Shown here: positions 42,201 to 57,200 of the stretch, one piece after another
How positions within the stretch are numbered: position 1 is the stretch's first letter
Layout: every line of letters begins with the position of its first letter
Assembly (NCBI GenBank): GCA_030562195.1
Contig: CM060200.1
Location: 19,214,594 to 19,278,593, forward strand
Direction of reading: 5' to 3'
DNA length: 64,000 bases
From: Nipponacmea schrenckii
Taxonomy: Eukaryota > Mollusca > Gastropoda > Lottiidae
Made by a program: the position numbers and the translations under genes
The notes under the pieces: model-generated
Told to the model about the DNA's origin: nothing
The model's database searches: none
Seen by the model: the letters and a program-made list of their open reading frames with translations, nothing else

Positions 42201-45200
42201 AAGACTTTTTGACAAGGAAGATCAACAGGGGTGGGGGATATTCGGTGAAGGGAACTATCTTGAAAGTTTGAAAAAACCCAAAGCACCCAAACCTGAAGTT
42301 ATCACATCCCCAAAGGTACAAAATATGTTGTGTGACCTTGACCTGCAACCATGGACATGTCGTAACCTTTAAACCCTAACAATTGATGTATAAACTTTGA
42401 ACAATATTTATGTCCCATAACCCTTGATTCATTACAGTTTATGGAGTTTTATTTGAATTTCTGTTTCAAATGCAATTTAATTAAAATCAATGAAAAGTTA
42501 AAATTTTTTATCAGGAATTTTAGATGATGATGTTCATATATCAACCTTAAGACAGTTGAACATCTAAACATTGAAAACAAAAAACTCCATGAACTGTAAT
42601 GATTTTGTTTTAATAAAATATATGATTTCATTTACTTAATATATGAATTGGTAATATCTAGATGTGCACGGCAATGTTCAATGATTTATAACAGATGAGG
42701 GAATTGTAAATTCTGAAAGGAACATAAGATTCTCAATGAGTACTGTTCTATTTCAACTATTTAGCAGTGCTCAGATAGATTTTATTGAACTTGAAGTTAT
42801 ACTTTGAAAAGAATTGCTTTCCCCTTGGCTTTCATTTCATATTGTATTCAGTAATTCTCATCCCACCCCCTTGCTTTGTGTTTGTTGTGTACACTTCTTT
42901 TGTAAGAAAGGGTAAAATTTATAAATTTGCTAGTCTGTGTCCAATTTAAACAGTTTTTTCTTTAATCTTCTGAATTACACTTCTGTTAATGTATAAAAGA
43001 AAATAATTTTTGAGCAAAATTGAGGAATGTAGCAAAGTGCAGGAATAAAAGCTACGTATATCAAAATTGTCACATTTAAGATTAGATCCTTGTTTTTTTA
43101 CCTATATCACTATGCAAGTCAGTTCAGACCAACATAGAACCGAAATTACGAAAAGACTTTTAGATCCAACTTTTAAATATGATCCAATCCATCTTGAACA
43201 GACTGGCAAAATTTGTCCTTTGATCAGGTTATAGAGTAACTAGCTTTCATCTCTTGTTAATTTCATTGCACATTTTTTTACTTGGCTTTTTTGCTTACAT
43301 TTTATAACGCTGCTTAATTATATTTTATACGCCCACATGAAAACTACAGTTTTTATCCGATCTTAATGAAACTTGGTATACATGTATATATTGATGATAT
43401 TTCGGTCAAGTTCGAAAATGGAAATTTTCGCATCAACGGTTTTTGAGTTATTGCCCTTGACTTAGTAAAAAAGCGTCAAATTTGGGTTGTATCCACAATA
43501 GAGGCTACAGTTTTTATCCGATCTTAATGAAACTTGATATACATGTATATATTGATTATATCTCGGTCAAGTTCAAAAATAGAAATAATCGCATGGGCGG
43601 TTTTTGAGTTATTGACATTGACTTGGTAAAAACACTTCAAATTTGGGTTGTATCCACAATAGAGGCTACAGTTTTTATCTGATCTTAATGAAACTTGGTA
43701 TACATGTATATATTGATGATATCTCGTTCAAGTTCGAAAATAGAAATAATCGCATGAGCGGTTTTGGAGTTATTGCCCTTGACTTAGTAAAAACGTGTCA
43801 AATTCAGGTTGTATCCACAATTGAAGCTACAGTTTTTATCCGATCTTAATGAAACTTGGTATACATGTATATATTGATGATATCTCGGTCAAGTTAAAAA
43901 ATGGAAATTATCACATGAACGTTTTTTTAGTTATTGCCCTTGACTTAGAAAAATCTTGTCAAAATTTTAGTTTCGATGCAATAAATCCTCCAATTTTCAG
44001 AGGATGTCGATGAAACTTGGTGTGAGCATTGGAATTGATTAGGCCTCAGTCAAGTTTGAATTTGACAGTTTTTCACTGAATTGTTTTAAGTTATTGCCCT
44101 TGACTTAGTAAAATTGCGTCAAAATTCTATTGTGGTTGCAATAAGAAGCTTTAATTTTCAAAGGATTTTGATGGAACTTGGTGTGAGCATCAGAATTGAT
44201 AAGACATTAGTCAAGTTTGAATTTCTTACTTTTTTAACAAATGGTTTTTGGGTTATTGCCCTTGACTTAGTAAAATTGCGTCAAAAATATTTGTGGGTGC
44301 AAAATAAGCTACAATATTTAAATAATAGATTTTATGAAACTTGGTATGAGTATTGAAAATGGTGGTCAAGTTCTAAATTGACAATTTTCCATGAACAGTT
44401 TTTGAGTTTTTTGTTCTTAACTTCAATATTTAGTGAATGTTTTTTGAGTTATTGCTCTATTTATTTTTCAAATTCAATGCTGCCAGTGGGCATATGTTAC
44501 CTTGCCTGGCAAGCTATATTTTTTTTATCTGTTTGAGTGTAGGATTGTTAAGATATCTCAAGAATTTCAATCATCATCTTCAATAATTTGAAGTTAAACT
44601 CTGTTTTGTTTCATAAGAGTAGTTGATTAACAAACAATATGATAGTGTAGTAGGCTATTTCAAAAAACATTAGGATGTAAAACTCCATTTCATTTTATTT
44701 AGAATCAACAAAATAAAGAGAACATGAGAAACCAACAAAATGGTGGCATGAAATCACAAGGGAGTAGCAGACGCATGTGGAAGGAAGATTCCAGTTTAGA
44801 TTTCTTCAGTAGTAACCGTGCAGAACCAAATCGTGTACCTGGCGATAAATTCAATGAATTTACTAAAGGTTCTCGACGTACTCCTGCTGAACAAAATGGT
44901 TACGTTCCTTCACAGATGCAGAATAAACCAAAAGTTGAACCAGTGGCAGCCAGTAATCACAGAGTTGATGAAGAACGACGTCAAGAATATCAAGAATTGT
45001 TGAAATCAAAATCAACTCCACGAAGTCGTCGCTTTAATGAAAACGAGACAGATGAATTCATGAGCAACAAATATGATAAACCCAAAGTTCAGGCAAAGGG
45101 TAATCTAGAAAATTTCATTAAATCTGGTCCAAATCCTTCACCTGCACCTAGCAACCAAACCCCTGTCCAATCACTACCGACCATCAACCAAAATCAGCAT

Positions 45201-48200
45201 CCTGATATGGAACGCAAGGAAGAATATAACAATTTGATTAAAAATGGCAGCAAACCGAAAAAACTCTACAAAGAGCCTTCAAAAGATGATTTCTTTGATT
45301 TTGCTCGAATTCAACGAAACAACCCTTCAGAGAAGCAACCCAGAGAAAGGGCCCCTGTTGATGAGGAATTGAAGCGTGAATATAATGAAAATATCAAAAA
45401 CAACCCCAAACCAATTCTCAAACCTTATCGAGAAAATTCTTCAGATGATTTTCTGAAATATGGCGGCCCTCAACGACGAGTAAACAACAACTCTACCCGA
45501 GTCCCAAGCAGTGAAACATTTGTCAACCAGGATAAGGAATATCAAGCTAAAATAAAAGGAGGCCAAACTCCTCGAAGACGAACATGGCGAGAACCCACAA
45601 ATGATAATTTCTTTGAGACAACTGATAAATATCAACAAGCATCAAAGAAATTCACTTCTGGTTCAGATATTTTGTAAATACCGGTATCAGAAAATTTGGG
45701 CAAATCCTTTGGCTTTTTCAATCTTAATTTTAAAGAGGATATTTATTGGTTTAACAACCGAACTTTGGTTTAGTCAAATTTCAGTTTAATCAAGGCTAAG
45801 TAATGGTTATTCAAATACTTTATTTTATTGGCAATCTTCTTTTTATATCTAAATTATGTAATTGGCTACTGGTAAAAAAAAGCCTTAAGAGATACACTCT
45901 TGTCATGTTTTTATTGTGAATTCTGATCAGGAGCAATCAAACCTGACATTGCATGTGATCTGCTTACATTTCCAAAAACCTCTTAACTCAGTATTTGATA
46001 AGTTTTTATGATAAAAATAATGATCTTTTGATATTGTTTATAATTATGATATATTTGTTTTTAGCAATTCATTTAATTTAGCCAGCTTTTTAAGTAATGC
46101 ACATAATAGAGTTTAAAGGTTAAATTGAGGTGTTGTTGAGAAGAAATATTTGATATTTTTTTGTAAAGTGCTGTTATGTGCCAATGTATTTGTGTTATTA
46201 TTGTGATTTAAGCTTTAAATATTGAAAATATAAGGAAAATTTTAAAATAGCACTTGCTCAGTTATTGAACTCATGATTGTGTTGATTATATATTCAATAG
46301 TATTACAAAAAAACAAAAAATTAAAGACAAAATCAGCTTTATGAAATATCCAATTATTATTGAGAACAACTTCTCAAACCTGACTATTCCTTTAATTCAA
46401 TAGATCAAATGGAGAAAATGTTACCTTTTAATCATTGAAGTTAAATTATTGAATGTCTCAAAAAACATATGTTTGATTTTGTATCCATCAGGACATAATC
46501 TTATGTATTTGAATGACAGTTTTATTGTTGGTTAAATTATGTGCTTTTATTAGGTATAAGATTTTTAGATATTAGAAAAAGAGTTTTTGATATTTATTTC
46601 TAAAGATTTGTTACTGTGATAAAGTTATTCCGTCCAACTACACAATTTTTATTTTTACTAGATTTAATTTTTTGATTTAATTTACATATGTTACATATTG
46701 AATGTTAAAAGATAAATCAACATTTTTCTCTCTAAAACGTTGTAAGATTTCAGATTTCTTTGTGTTTTTATTGTAGTGAATTTTTTGAAGATTTTTGTGA
46801 TTGAAAGAAATACTTATATTGATATAGATATAATCCTTTGTACATGATTTATTAAAGGGAAATAATATAACTTCATTAGTTGCCTTAGATATTTCTTACT
46901 AACTTCACCAAGTGCAAACTTTCGTAGATTTTCTTAAATCTGAATTCCCACGAAGGCTGTTTTCAGATATTTAATGTAAGGGCCAAAGTATATTTAAAAA
47001 CCTGTGAAATGAGATTGATTTTTACCATGCTGCAATAGACTAATAAGGTTTTAAAAACCAGTTTATTGTGCTTATTTCAATGTATGTATTTCATTGTTTG
47101 GACTTCATCAATGCCATGACTGAGTATTGGACAACCCTGACAACTATGTTTCATTGTTTCTATTAAAAGAGGCAGTTCACACGCAAAATGTTTGAATTAA
47201 GAATCATTGAAAATATAATCAAAATCTGTACCAATTTTGATAAAAAAAATCCATTAAAATTAATTTGTTTATGTATTTGGAAATATTTTGTCTAAAAACA
47301 TTTTGTGCACTTCTGCCTCTTTGTCTTTGAAACATTTTGTGGTTTTTGTGCACAATCGGAAATTTGGAAATCTTGAATCCTGTGATTTGTGAAATTTAGT
47401 GAAAAGTGAAAAATAAAACATTTTGTGATCTGTGAAAACATCATCATAGTTCTGTGATTGCGGTGGACTGCCTCCAGTGTATTGTGGAAATCTTCTAAAA
47501 CATTTTAAAAACTTTTGTTTCTGTTCTGACAGAGAAATGGTGGTGTACGAACTTGGCGTGAACCATCAAAAGAAGAGATTTTATTGGACGATAAACGAGA
47601 TGTTATACGTAGAAAATTGGAAGAGGAAAGGAAAAATGAATATAACGAATATTTAAAGGTTTTTATGAATTTTTATTTTATAAATTCATTTCAAAAAGTT
47701 TCAGAAATTTTTGTTCAATTAACTGAAATATTCAGGTTTAAATGATTTTGTAATGGATATTACAAAAACACAGACCAATAATAAGACATGCATAACAAGT
47801 CTTTGTGTCATGCTAACAATTCTTCATTGAAATACTGAAACATTGAAATAAACACCTTTTAGTTAAACTCATTTCAAGACTGGCTCTGAAAACTGCATAA
47901 TCAACTTGTGCTTTGAAATGAGTTTAATATATTACTCTAAATATTATATTATTAATTAAGGGAAGACTAATATAGTTTATTTAAGGCTTGTTGATGTTTT
48001 TGTTTTCATTTGATGGTTAATAAATTAAATATTGTGAAAAAAATTAAATCTTTTGCAAAAATGAAAAAACAACAGTTGAGATGTGCATGTAAAGAAGTGA
48101 TAGATGATCAACAAGTCAAATTCAGTCTGTCTTTAGTACATATTCAACACAGATGAACTTCATATGTAAAAGGACAGTCTACACCAGGCCTTCTTTTCTA

Positions 48201-51200
48201 TATGTTTTATGATCTTGAAATACATCTTATGCAGGGACGTAGATGGTTTGATATTGAAACTTTAAATACCTAAATTATTTTCCGAAGGTTTCACAAAGTA
48301 CAACTATGATAAATTCACTATAAGTACACACAAAACAGACATAGATTTATCTATCACACTTGACAACTCTACAATGAAATAGGAAATATAATTGCAGCTA
48401 ATGTTGTACAAGGTATCAATTATTTGATCCCATAACTGTTTTTAGATCAATTGTACCCAATCAGGGACAGGTCTAGTGGAATAATCAGACAGAGGTACCA
48501 CAGTACCAGTTGTTCTAAAGCACCTTTATACATTCTTTTTTGCATTGAAAGGGCTAAAGGAATACATTCTATTTTTTAATCTATCTTTATAAGAAGGGAA
48601 GACCGAACAGTTAATAATTATTTGAGTGTTGCCATGTTAAGTGAACTTAATGCACTGTACAATCACTACAATATATTGCTCTTGTTTTTACAAATCTTGG
48701 TTCCCAATTTGAGTATTCTGCATTCTCATGTCCAATTCTCAATATATAGAAAAAATCTCCAACAAGAGTCACATGGAAAAACTCTGAAGATCAAGAATCT
48801 CCTCCAAAATGCCAATCTAGACAACAAGTTTACATTCCAACCCAACAATTGCAGGTTCTTATAAGCTTAATTTGAATAGATCTGCACAATAATGTTTGTT
48901 CCTACATTTTTTTATTTTCACTGTTTTGGTTGTTTGATCAACTTATATCCTATTTCACCAGAGTATTTCCTTACAAATACCTTTCTGATTTACCTGATGC
49001 AAACATATGATAAAGCATTGTGCTGTATTTTTCCACAGGCTTTTTTTTCACTCATGCATGGAGTGTTCAGCTTGATCACTTATTGTGCTCTTTAAAAAAA
49101 CTTCGGCTGAATGAATGGCTACGTATTAAATCTAATAATATAAGCTCTATTGCTACTAATACTTAAACAAAAATCTTTTTTGCTGAATTTATATTAATAA
49201 ACACTTATCTGCAGATTTTCATGAATAAGATAATTCACAATTAAATCTCTTAATGATGATAAAACAAACTTTCTTAAATCATAGTTGTGAAGTTTAATAA
49301 AAACAGACCTTAAGAATTTTAATATTCAAACAAGATCTTGTTTTTACTGAAAACTTCATTTACCGGTACTTACCCTTTAGGTTATAAGGCTTTTCGGCTT
49401 TCAGTTCTCAGAATTTGAATTTAAAACTTGACATGTTTGTTAAAAGAGGTGTGAATATGTTGCTTTCATATAATGGAAACAAATTATTGCCAATTGTTAA
49501 CTGATCTCAGAACTTCTGGCAAATGTGATAAAATTTCCTTTAAATCTTAACCCAATATTCCCTGAATTCTCACAGAAAGGAGATAAAAACCGTAAAGAAT
49601 GGAGAGAGATCAGTAAAGAAGATCTTCTGATCAAAGACAGCAATGATAGAAAGAAAAAATTAGCAGAAGAAAGGAAGAAAGAATACCAACAGCTTCTTGA
49701 GGTCAATACTTGTTGTTCCTTGAAGTACCTATCTTGACTTTCCCATTTTCAGAAAGCTCTGCTTAGAACTTAAACCACCTGCTTGTTTGCTATTTCGTTC
49801 CTTTCTTTCCTAAGTAGGATGTACTTCAATGATTTGATTTCATTTCTTACCTTACATTGTAAACAAATACTAAATTTATTTCTGTTTTAAACCTACATTG
49901 ACACTTTTGAGAAATCCAAGTCTATTTGAATCTGAACATATTTTTTTGAATACTACAGTGAATTCTTCAACCAGCTATATTCAACAATTACCTTCAATTG
50001 TTGCTTCTGAATATATGTCTCTTTATTTCATTTGGCAAACTGACTTGATTGTTCGAATAACAGATAATGTTTAACACTATAGAGTAAACCAAATAAGAAT
50101 CGGGAATGGAATAATTCTGAAGGACCTAAACCATTGCTATCAGATAGAGAAGACAAGAAGAAATCATTACAACAACAACGTCAACAGGAATATAATGATC
50201 TTCAAAAGGTTTGAAACAGATCCTGTACCCTACCACTCTCACCTACACCACAAGCACTTACCAGAGTCACATAAACCAACTATTTCCAGGGGCTTTATTC
50301 TTAAAAACTTAACTTATTTCAGATGTTAAGATATACTGAACATTAGGCCTAATCTGATTGGACAATACTGAATTTAAAATCAATTCTAGTGATTGACCAA
50401 TCAGGTGGTTGGAATACAAAGATCATCTTAACTTTTCAAGAATAAGGCCCAAGTTAATTATTTTATATGTGAAACAGATCTTGAACTAACACTGCTTTTA
50501 CATAAATTTACCATGTATTTTGTCTTTTGATAACATTCTCTTTACAATTTGGTTTTCATTTATTCTGAACTGATTTCTTGAAGTGTTATGGTCATTTATG
50601 TATTGATTTTATTTCACCCCTTTTTACATTAATGACTTTCACATTTCTGAAAGCTCACAGAAGAATTTTGTTACTGTCTTGCAGCCTCCAGTACTATCAC
50701 TTTCTCATATAATTGTTTTGATTGATTTAAAACATTGACTCTCCCCTATACACTTTCCATTGTTACTCTGAGAAAAATATAGCTTCATATTCCACAAAAT
50801 TATAGCCGTTTTCATTAGCCCTTAAGATCCAAAAGAGTGGGATGTCAAACTCTATTCATTTCATTTCACAAAATTATGATGATTTTTTTGTTGGAACATT
50901 TACTGCGCTCTGAAAGACAAAAGAAAAGTTTATGATTTAATGGTCCAATTATGTTATACTTAGAAATACAAAATTTAACCTTTAATTAAAGTAAAACATC
51001 AACAGAGAAACTTTCTTCAAATAGTTATTTCATTTCAATAAAAACAAAACTTTTGACAGTTGAAAGCAGTGTTTGAAATACAAGAATATTGGTCACCCTA
51101 GTACAAGGAATTTCTAGAGTTCAACCTCACTCTCTTTTTAATCTGCTCTATGAATAGCTTTAGGTGATGTGTGAACAGTTCCAGCACAGAATATGGTACC

Positions 51201-54200
51201 AAATGAATCATTTTTAGTTTAATGTGGAACACTGCACTCCTCTTCCTTCATAACCTTTTTTTATAGTATTCACCATGTAATGATGTGAAATAACTAAAAG
51301 ATGTAACTAAACCTCCATTGAGCCATCTTGTTGTAATTATATTAAAGGGGCCCAGGCTTGATTTTTAGGGGTCGTTTTGGGCCTTTGTTACATTTAAACA
51401 GTCCTCAGAAATATTCAAGCTCTGAGAAAATCGCAAAATACCTTGAAATATGCCTCAAACAAAAAATTGCACGACAGGAAGGATAACTCTTTGATTATCA
51501 AGACGAACCGTTTTCCAATATGGCGGGACGTTCGTAATTTCTTACGACATTATGATTTTTCAAACATGGATAATTATGGATACACATGGATTTGAAGGCT
51601 CAAATTTCAAAGGTAAGCTCTGTAGACTATTTCTGATTAGCTAACCAAAAGATTTCATGTGTTTGAGGCTGTCGGATGATTGTCTGAAACAAATAAATCC
51701 TGGGCCCCTTTAAGCTGTAAAAGTTCTTTCTCTTAATTTTTTTCAGTTGCTTGTAAACAAAAAATTTTCATCACTGAATGTTTTCCTGAATTCTGGAGTC
51801 CGTCAATATTTATTTTCATGAAATAAAGGTTTCTTTTTCATTGTCTGTGTCTTCATAATATTTGGTTTAAATTGAATGTTTTGAGAGATATTTAATAAAG
51901 TTGTACAAATCAGTTCACATAAATGGAAATATTTCAGAATATCCAGAATACCAGAAATCATGATCAGCCACGACCAGGAACTCCAGGAGGATTTCTCAAT
52001 AAACTGGGTTCTCATGATAAACAGAGGCAGAAACTTAAAGATGAACGGCATGAAGAGTACAAGAGATTACAAGCTGAGGTTTGTCTTTTTATCCCTAAAC
52101 AATGGATACCTTTAAATTAAATTTGTATTTTTATTGGTAAAAAATATGATGAAGGTTATTGCAAAAAGAGTTGGCTTATGCTGCTTTTCTTGTCAAAATT
52201 CCCCAAATTGCACAAAGCCGTTTTGTTTGTTTTCATCTTCCATAAGGTGCATAACTCCATTCATTTAATTTTATTGATTTGTACAATTGTCATTGACACT
52301 CATTCGCAACCGTTAACTCTAAACTCTAATTATAGTTTTTCTCTGGTTTTGAAAAAACTTGGTATTTGCTATTCTCATTGTTATGCTATGTTATTGTTAG
52401 ATTCTCTTGTATTGTTCCAAAAGCCAATGATATAGTATTGTTATTACAGAAAATGGGATTGAATCAGGATTTCACAGATCCTAGAATGCTGGTAGGTGTT
52501 TTCTTCTTTATCTTCCTTCAATTCTTTGTCTACATCCTTGATTTTATTTCAATTTTTCACATTTCCGTGTTTCACTCCATTCTTTGCATGATTTTCTGAG
52601 ATTTTTTTTATATTGAAACTGCTTGAAAACACTTTTATTATTTTGAAAGATCTGTTGATTGAAATGGTGATATAGGCGTAGTATTTTGGCAAGTTTCATA
52701 TTTATAACAAAAATTTGTTTTACTATTTATAATAGCTTGCTAAAGATTCTGAAATATATGCCACATTGCCTGGTATGAATTACCATGGTAGCGCAACGGT
52801 AAGTTGGTTGTCTCAGTAGCCCATTCAATTTATCAATTTTTTAGAAACATTATCTATTTTCAAATTTTAAAAGAAAATTATGTAGTCAGTAAAATCATAA
52901 TTGAATTCATTCTATTAATAAATTGAATAATTAATAATTTTCCATAATTAACAGTTATTTAGATAGACATAAAATCAGATTTTTTTTTTCTGGTCAAATC
53001 TTTAAATTATCTTTCATTTATTTCTTTGCATGGAATCAATACTTTCACTTATCTAGCACTAATTTTGGAATATTTTTTTTTGCCTTTCCTTTCTTATTAT
53101 CAGAGGCGCGAGAAAGCTGAGAAGCGAAATAAAGAATATAATCAAATTAAACAATTTATTGATTCACCTAGATCTCTTGTAAGTTGTAGACCTAGAAGAG
53201 AATTTCCACTGATCTATTTTCAATCATTTATCAGCATTTTTGCATTATATCTTTCAATGAAAAATAAAAATATTTGTTCACATATTACCAAAATTGTTTT
53301 CTTTTTTAAGCATATTTTCAGAATTTGGGATAAAAATTATTTGTCTAAAAATCACTTTCAGATTGGTTTCTTTTTTTTTCTTTTCTAATGATTGAAGTAG
53401 TATACAAATTTTATATAATTTTTCTGGAATCTTATTTGGAATCACTACTGAAAATGAGATTGGCAAATAATAGCCAAAAATACCATGAAAAAATAAAAAT
53501 ACGAATGAGAATGTTTTGGTGTAAGGAATTATCTTCCAGGATATAATATACTGCCAGTGTTTTGTGTTAGTTAATATATCTAACCATTATTATAATACCA
53601 TAGTGACTATATCAATATATAACATAGATTTTACCACTAGCATTAGTTATAACTACTTGATATACTATTAATATAATACCATAGTGATAAGAGAATATAT
53701 CAATATATAACATAGATTTTACCACTAGCTACTGTAAGGCTACAAATTATTGCAAGATAGAAATTAATGCGTTAAATGCGACCTATCCACGATCGCATTA
53801 ATTTGTATCCGCATTTGTAAATACATATTTTCAAGTGAATTAAAAGGAAAATAAAATCAAATGATAGACAAAAGGTAGAATGAGTCAAGTATTTAAATTT
53901 AAACCAGGCGGGATTAAGTAATTAGGTAATTATCTTTAAATCTGAAGCTGATTAGTAATCAACGACTTTAAAAAAACAAAAGATTTTCACACTTGACTAT
54001 TTAAGGATAAAATCTTGATCATTGTTAATGTCTTCAAGCCATTTTCTTTTTAATGATATTAAAAAATGCGACACCTATCGCGGATCGCATTAATTTGTAC
54101 TCGCATTTTAGTCTCTATACCCCATGTCGCATTAATTTGTTGACGCATTAATTTCTAGCCTTACAGTATTTTATTTTGAAACATAGTTAGCTATATATGT

Positions 54201-57200
54201 AATGTATATAAAGGCAGAATAGTTCTAGGGGCCTTATTCCCTAATATTTGATTAGATCAAATGTAGATTTTAAGAAATACGGTAATCAGATTGGATGACT
54301 AAAAACTCTCTATTGATTTGTTGTTAAGTTTAGAAGAATAAGGCCCCTGAACAAATATAACTTCAGGTCTTATTCTTTTAACTCCCCAAAGCACCAGATT
54401 TTGACAATAGCATATTTATACCACCGCTGGTACCACTGAAAATACAACAGGCTAATCTGTATCCTGAGGGGGCCAGAATCAGTATCAAACTATATGAGGA
54501 TGCTTTGCCTTGTTTTGAAGTAATTTTTTGACATGCATCACTTTGTAGTCACCTTTATATTTTATTCTGCACAATTTTTATCCTGTTTTGGTGTCTTGTG
54601 TGTAATATATTTATAGTAATAATTTAAGACGTTGTTCCCACCATATATAGACTTCTAGATAATATGTGTATATAGTTAAATAAATATTTTATATTTGCTG
54701 TTACAAATCCATTGTAGAGGGATATAGAAATACTATTGTTAAAATACTAAGTGCTCTATACATCCATTGTAGAGCGATGTAGAAATACCACTGTTAAAGT
54801 ACCTAGTGATCTAAAAATCCATTGTGGACGGATATAGCAACACCACTGTTCAAATAGTGCTCAATACATCAATTGTAGAGTGATATAGAAAGTGCCAATA
54901 TTAAAAAAAATATTACTATTTTGTAAAGCGATAAAGAAATACCAGTGTTAAAATAATGCTCAATCAATTGTAGAGCAATACAGAAATGCTTGGGTACAGT
55001 TTCATACTTCAAAACCTGCTTCATAGTTTATTGTTATAAAAGAAGACTCTGTTTTAAATTTATAGAGAGGAGAACATGAACCTCCAGGTGCACCGAGGAA
55101 AGGCTGGGGAACTCCAACATATGAAGAAATGTTGGAGAAAAAACGAAATGAAGAACAGAAATATAGGTGAGGATTTCTTATGTTTTTGATATATCATGTT
55201 AAAAAGCAGGGCTATTGATTATTTTTTTCCCAGACATTTTTTAAACGATGTTTTGTTGATGTCAAAACTGCTACACTAAGTACTATTCAACTAGTATCCA
55301 ACTGTAAAACGTATTTCAATGCCATGAATGTTTAGTTATATTCATCACAATTGGGACTTAAACTTTCCTAAAATACTGTCATACATCACAATAACAAAAC
55401 ATTCCGATCATCAAACATCTACAGTAATTTTATACAAGGTTCAAAATGATGTGTATGAACCCAATATTAGAAATATTAAAACTAATGTATGCCTTAAACA
55501 TTTTTCGCTGATACCTACCAGCTGATTTTCAGACAACTTACTTATTTTTGCCTTATCGTTACACTGAAATTAAATTAATTATTTAGAAATGAAACAATGA
55601 ATATTTTAGGAGACTAAATGATCCAGACTACACTCGTCCAGGAATGAAATCGTACAACAGTGAATCAGCTCTCCACAGATTAGAGGTAAAAGTGACTTTG
55701 ATTTATTCTTTATTGGTTGGTGAATCTTTGAATGGCAGTTAATCCGTGGGCACTATTTAAGTCAATTTTATTATAAGAATTATCTGCTTTTGAAAGTTAC
55801 AACAACTCATTATTTCTTGAATCTATAAAAAAAACATTTAACCAGATAAAGAGGGTACAATTTAAAACTTGCTATGCAATATTCATGCATTTCTAGTAAT
55901 TTTGAAGACTATTTACATATAATTAGCTAGACCCATATCAACCCCTGAAATGAAATTGTTTATTTGTTGAGTCGAAAATCCGATTTTGGTCAATAATAGT
56001 CCGTTGTGTATTATATAAAACTATCTAAATTTATAAAGAATGGGATTCATATTCCACCTTTGTGGTGTATATAGGTGAATTACAGCAGAATTTCTGTCAT
56101 CTCAAAGATGTTTGAATGATGTTTAAATATTTGTGTAAAGTTGTGTTAAGAATCATTGTTTGTTGTGTTGAAAATAGTTGAATATCTTATCTTCTTATGT
56201 TATTGGTGTGTCTGTTATCCTTGTAATTTCTGGTTAGCCTACAATTTGTATGATGTATTTAAATGTACCCTTTGATAAGAGTTTTTTTTTTGTTTCGTTT
56301 GCATACTGGCCTACACTCTTAATTTAAATTGGTATTTATAAGGTCTATATGATTATTAAGCTCATGTATCTGGGTACTTTTGGTTTTATTCATCTTGTGA
56401 AATTTTACTTCTGCCTATTTAGTTTGTCTTTGTGCATAGTATAGTTTTATGAGTAAATGATAAGAAGCTTACGGTATATGAATATACTTATAATATGGCA
56501 CTTGCATACAGTCAGTGTTTCAGACAATCCTTGATGCCTGTACAGTTTTGGTGTTATCAATTTTAGTCAACTCTGGTTGCAAATTATTTGGCATATGTTA
56601 CATAGATATCTAAAATATGGAGTTCTTTTGTTTAATCTAAGAACAGTGTATTCATATATCGAAATCTTCTTTATATATTTTATCAAAAAATTTATATCAA
56701 CCTTCACCACATCATCACAATAGTCAAGTTATTATATTTTCATCATATACCTTGACTTTAATGGCCTACATTCTCGTTTTACTGTCACTGATTTGATTGG
56801 ATTGTGAATACAGCCTATCAGAGCTCTCGATTTCAATGTCTTTTTTGTCGATTGGCTATAATTGCTAGTGTGCAATCCAATCAAATTGCTGAAATCTCAT
56901 ACTTCTGTCAAACAAGAAGTGCGCCATTGTAATCGAAATAGAAAGACATTGTGAAGATGCCTTCATCATAAACCTCACAATACAATTTCAAATTTTACCA
57001 TGTGACTGGTTTCTAGTGAAGGTAGAGCTTAAGAATCCATTAGTCTGCTTCTAGTTCAATAACATAGTTCAAAGTCTAACCAGAGCTAGTTATTATTTTT
57101 ATCATTTACTAACATTTTTTAAAAACAGGATGAGAAAAGATTAAAAGACATTCTACAGACTGAGACAAAGTAAGTAGAGTATGTCTTTAGATGTGGGTTA

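Noticed and set aside
43643..44356. Two open frames of 68 and 80 codons in CSPP1 intron 11
   Set aside because: They lie inside the 161-bp tandem array and repeat the same peptide per unit; no family or splice support.
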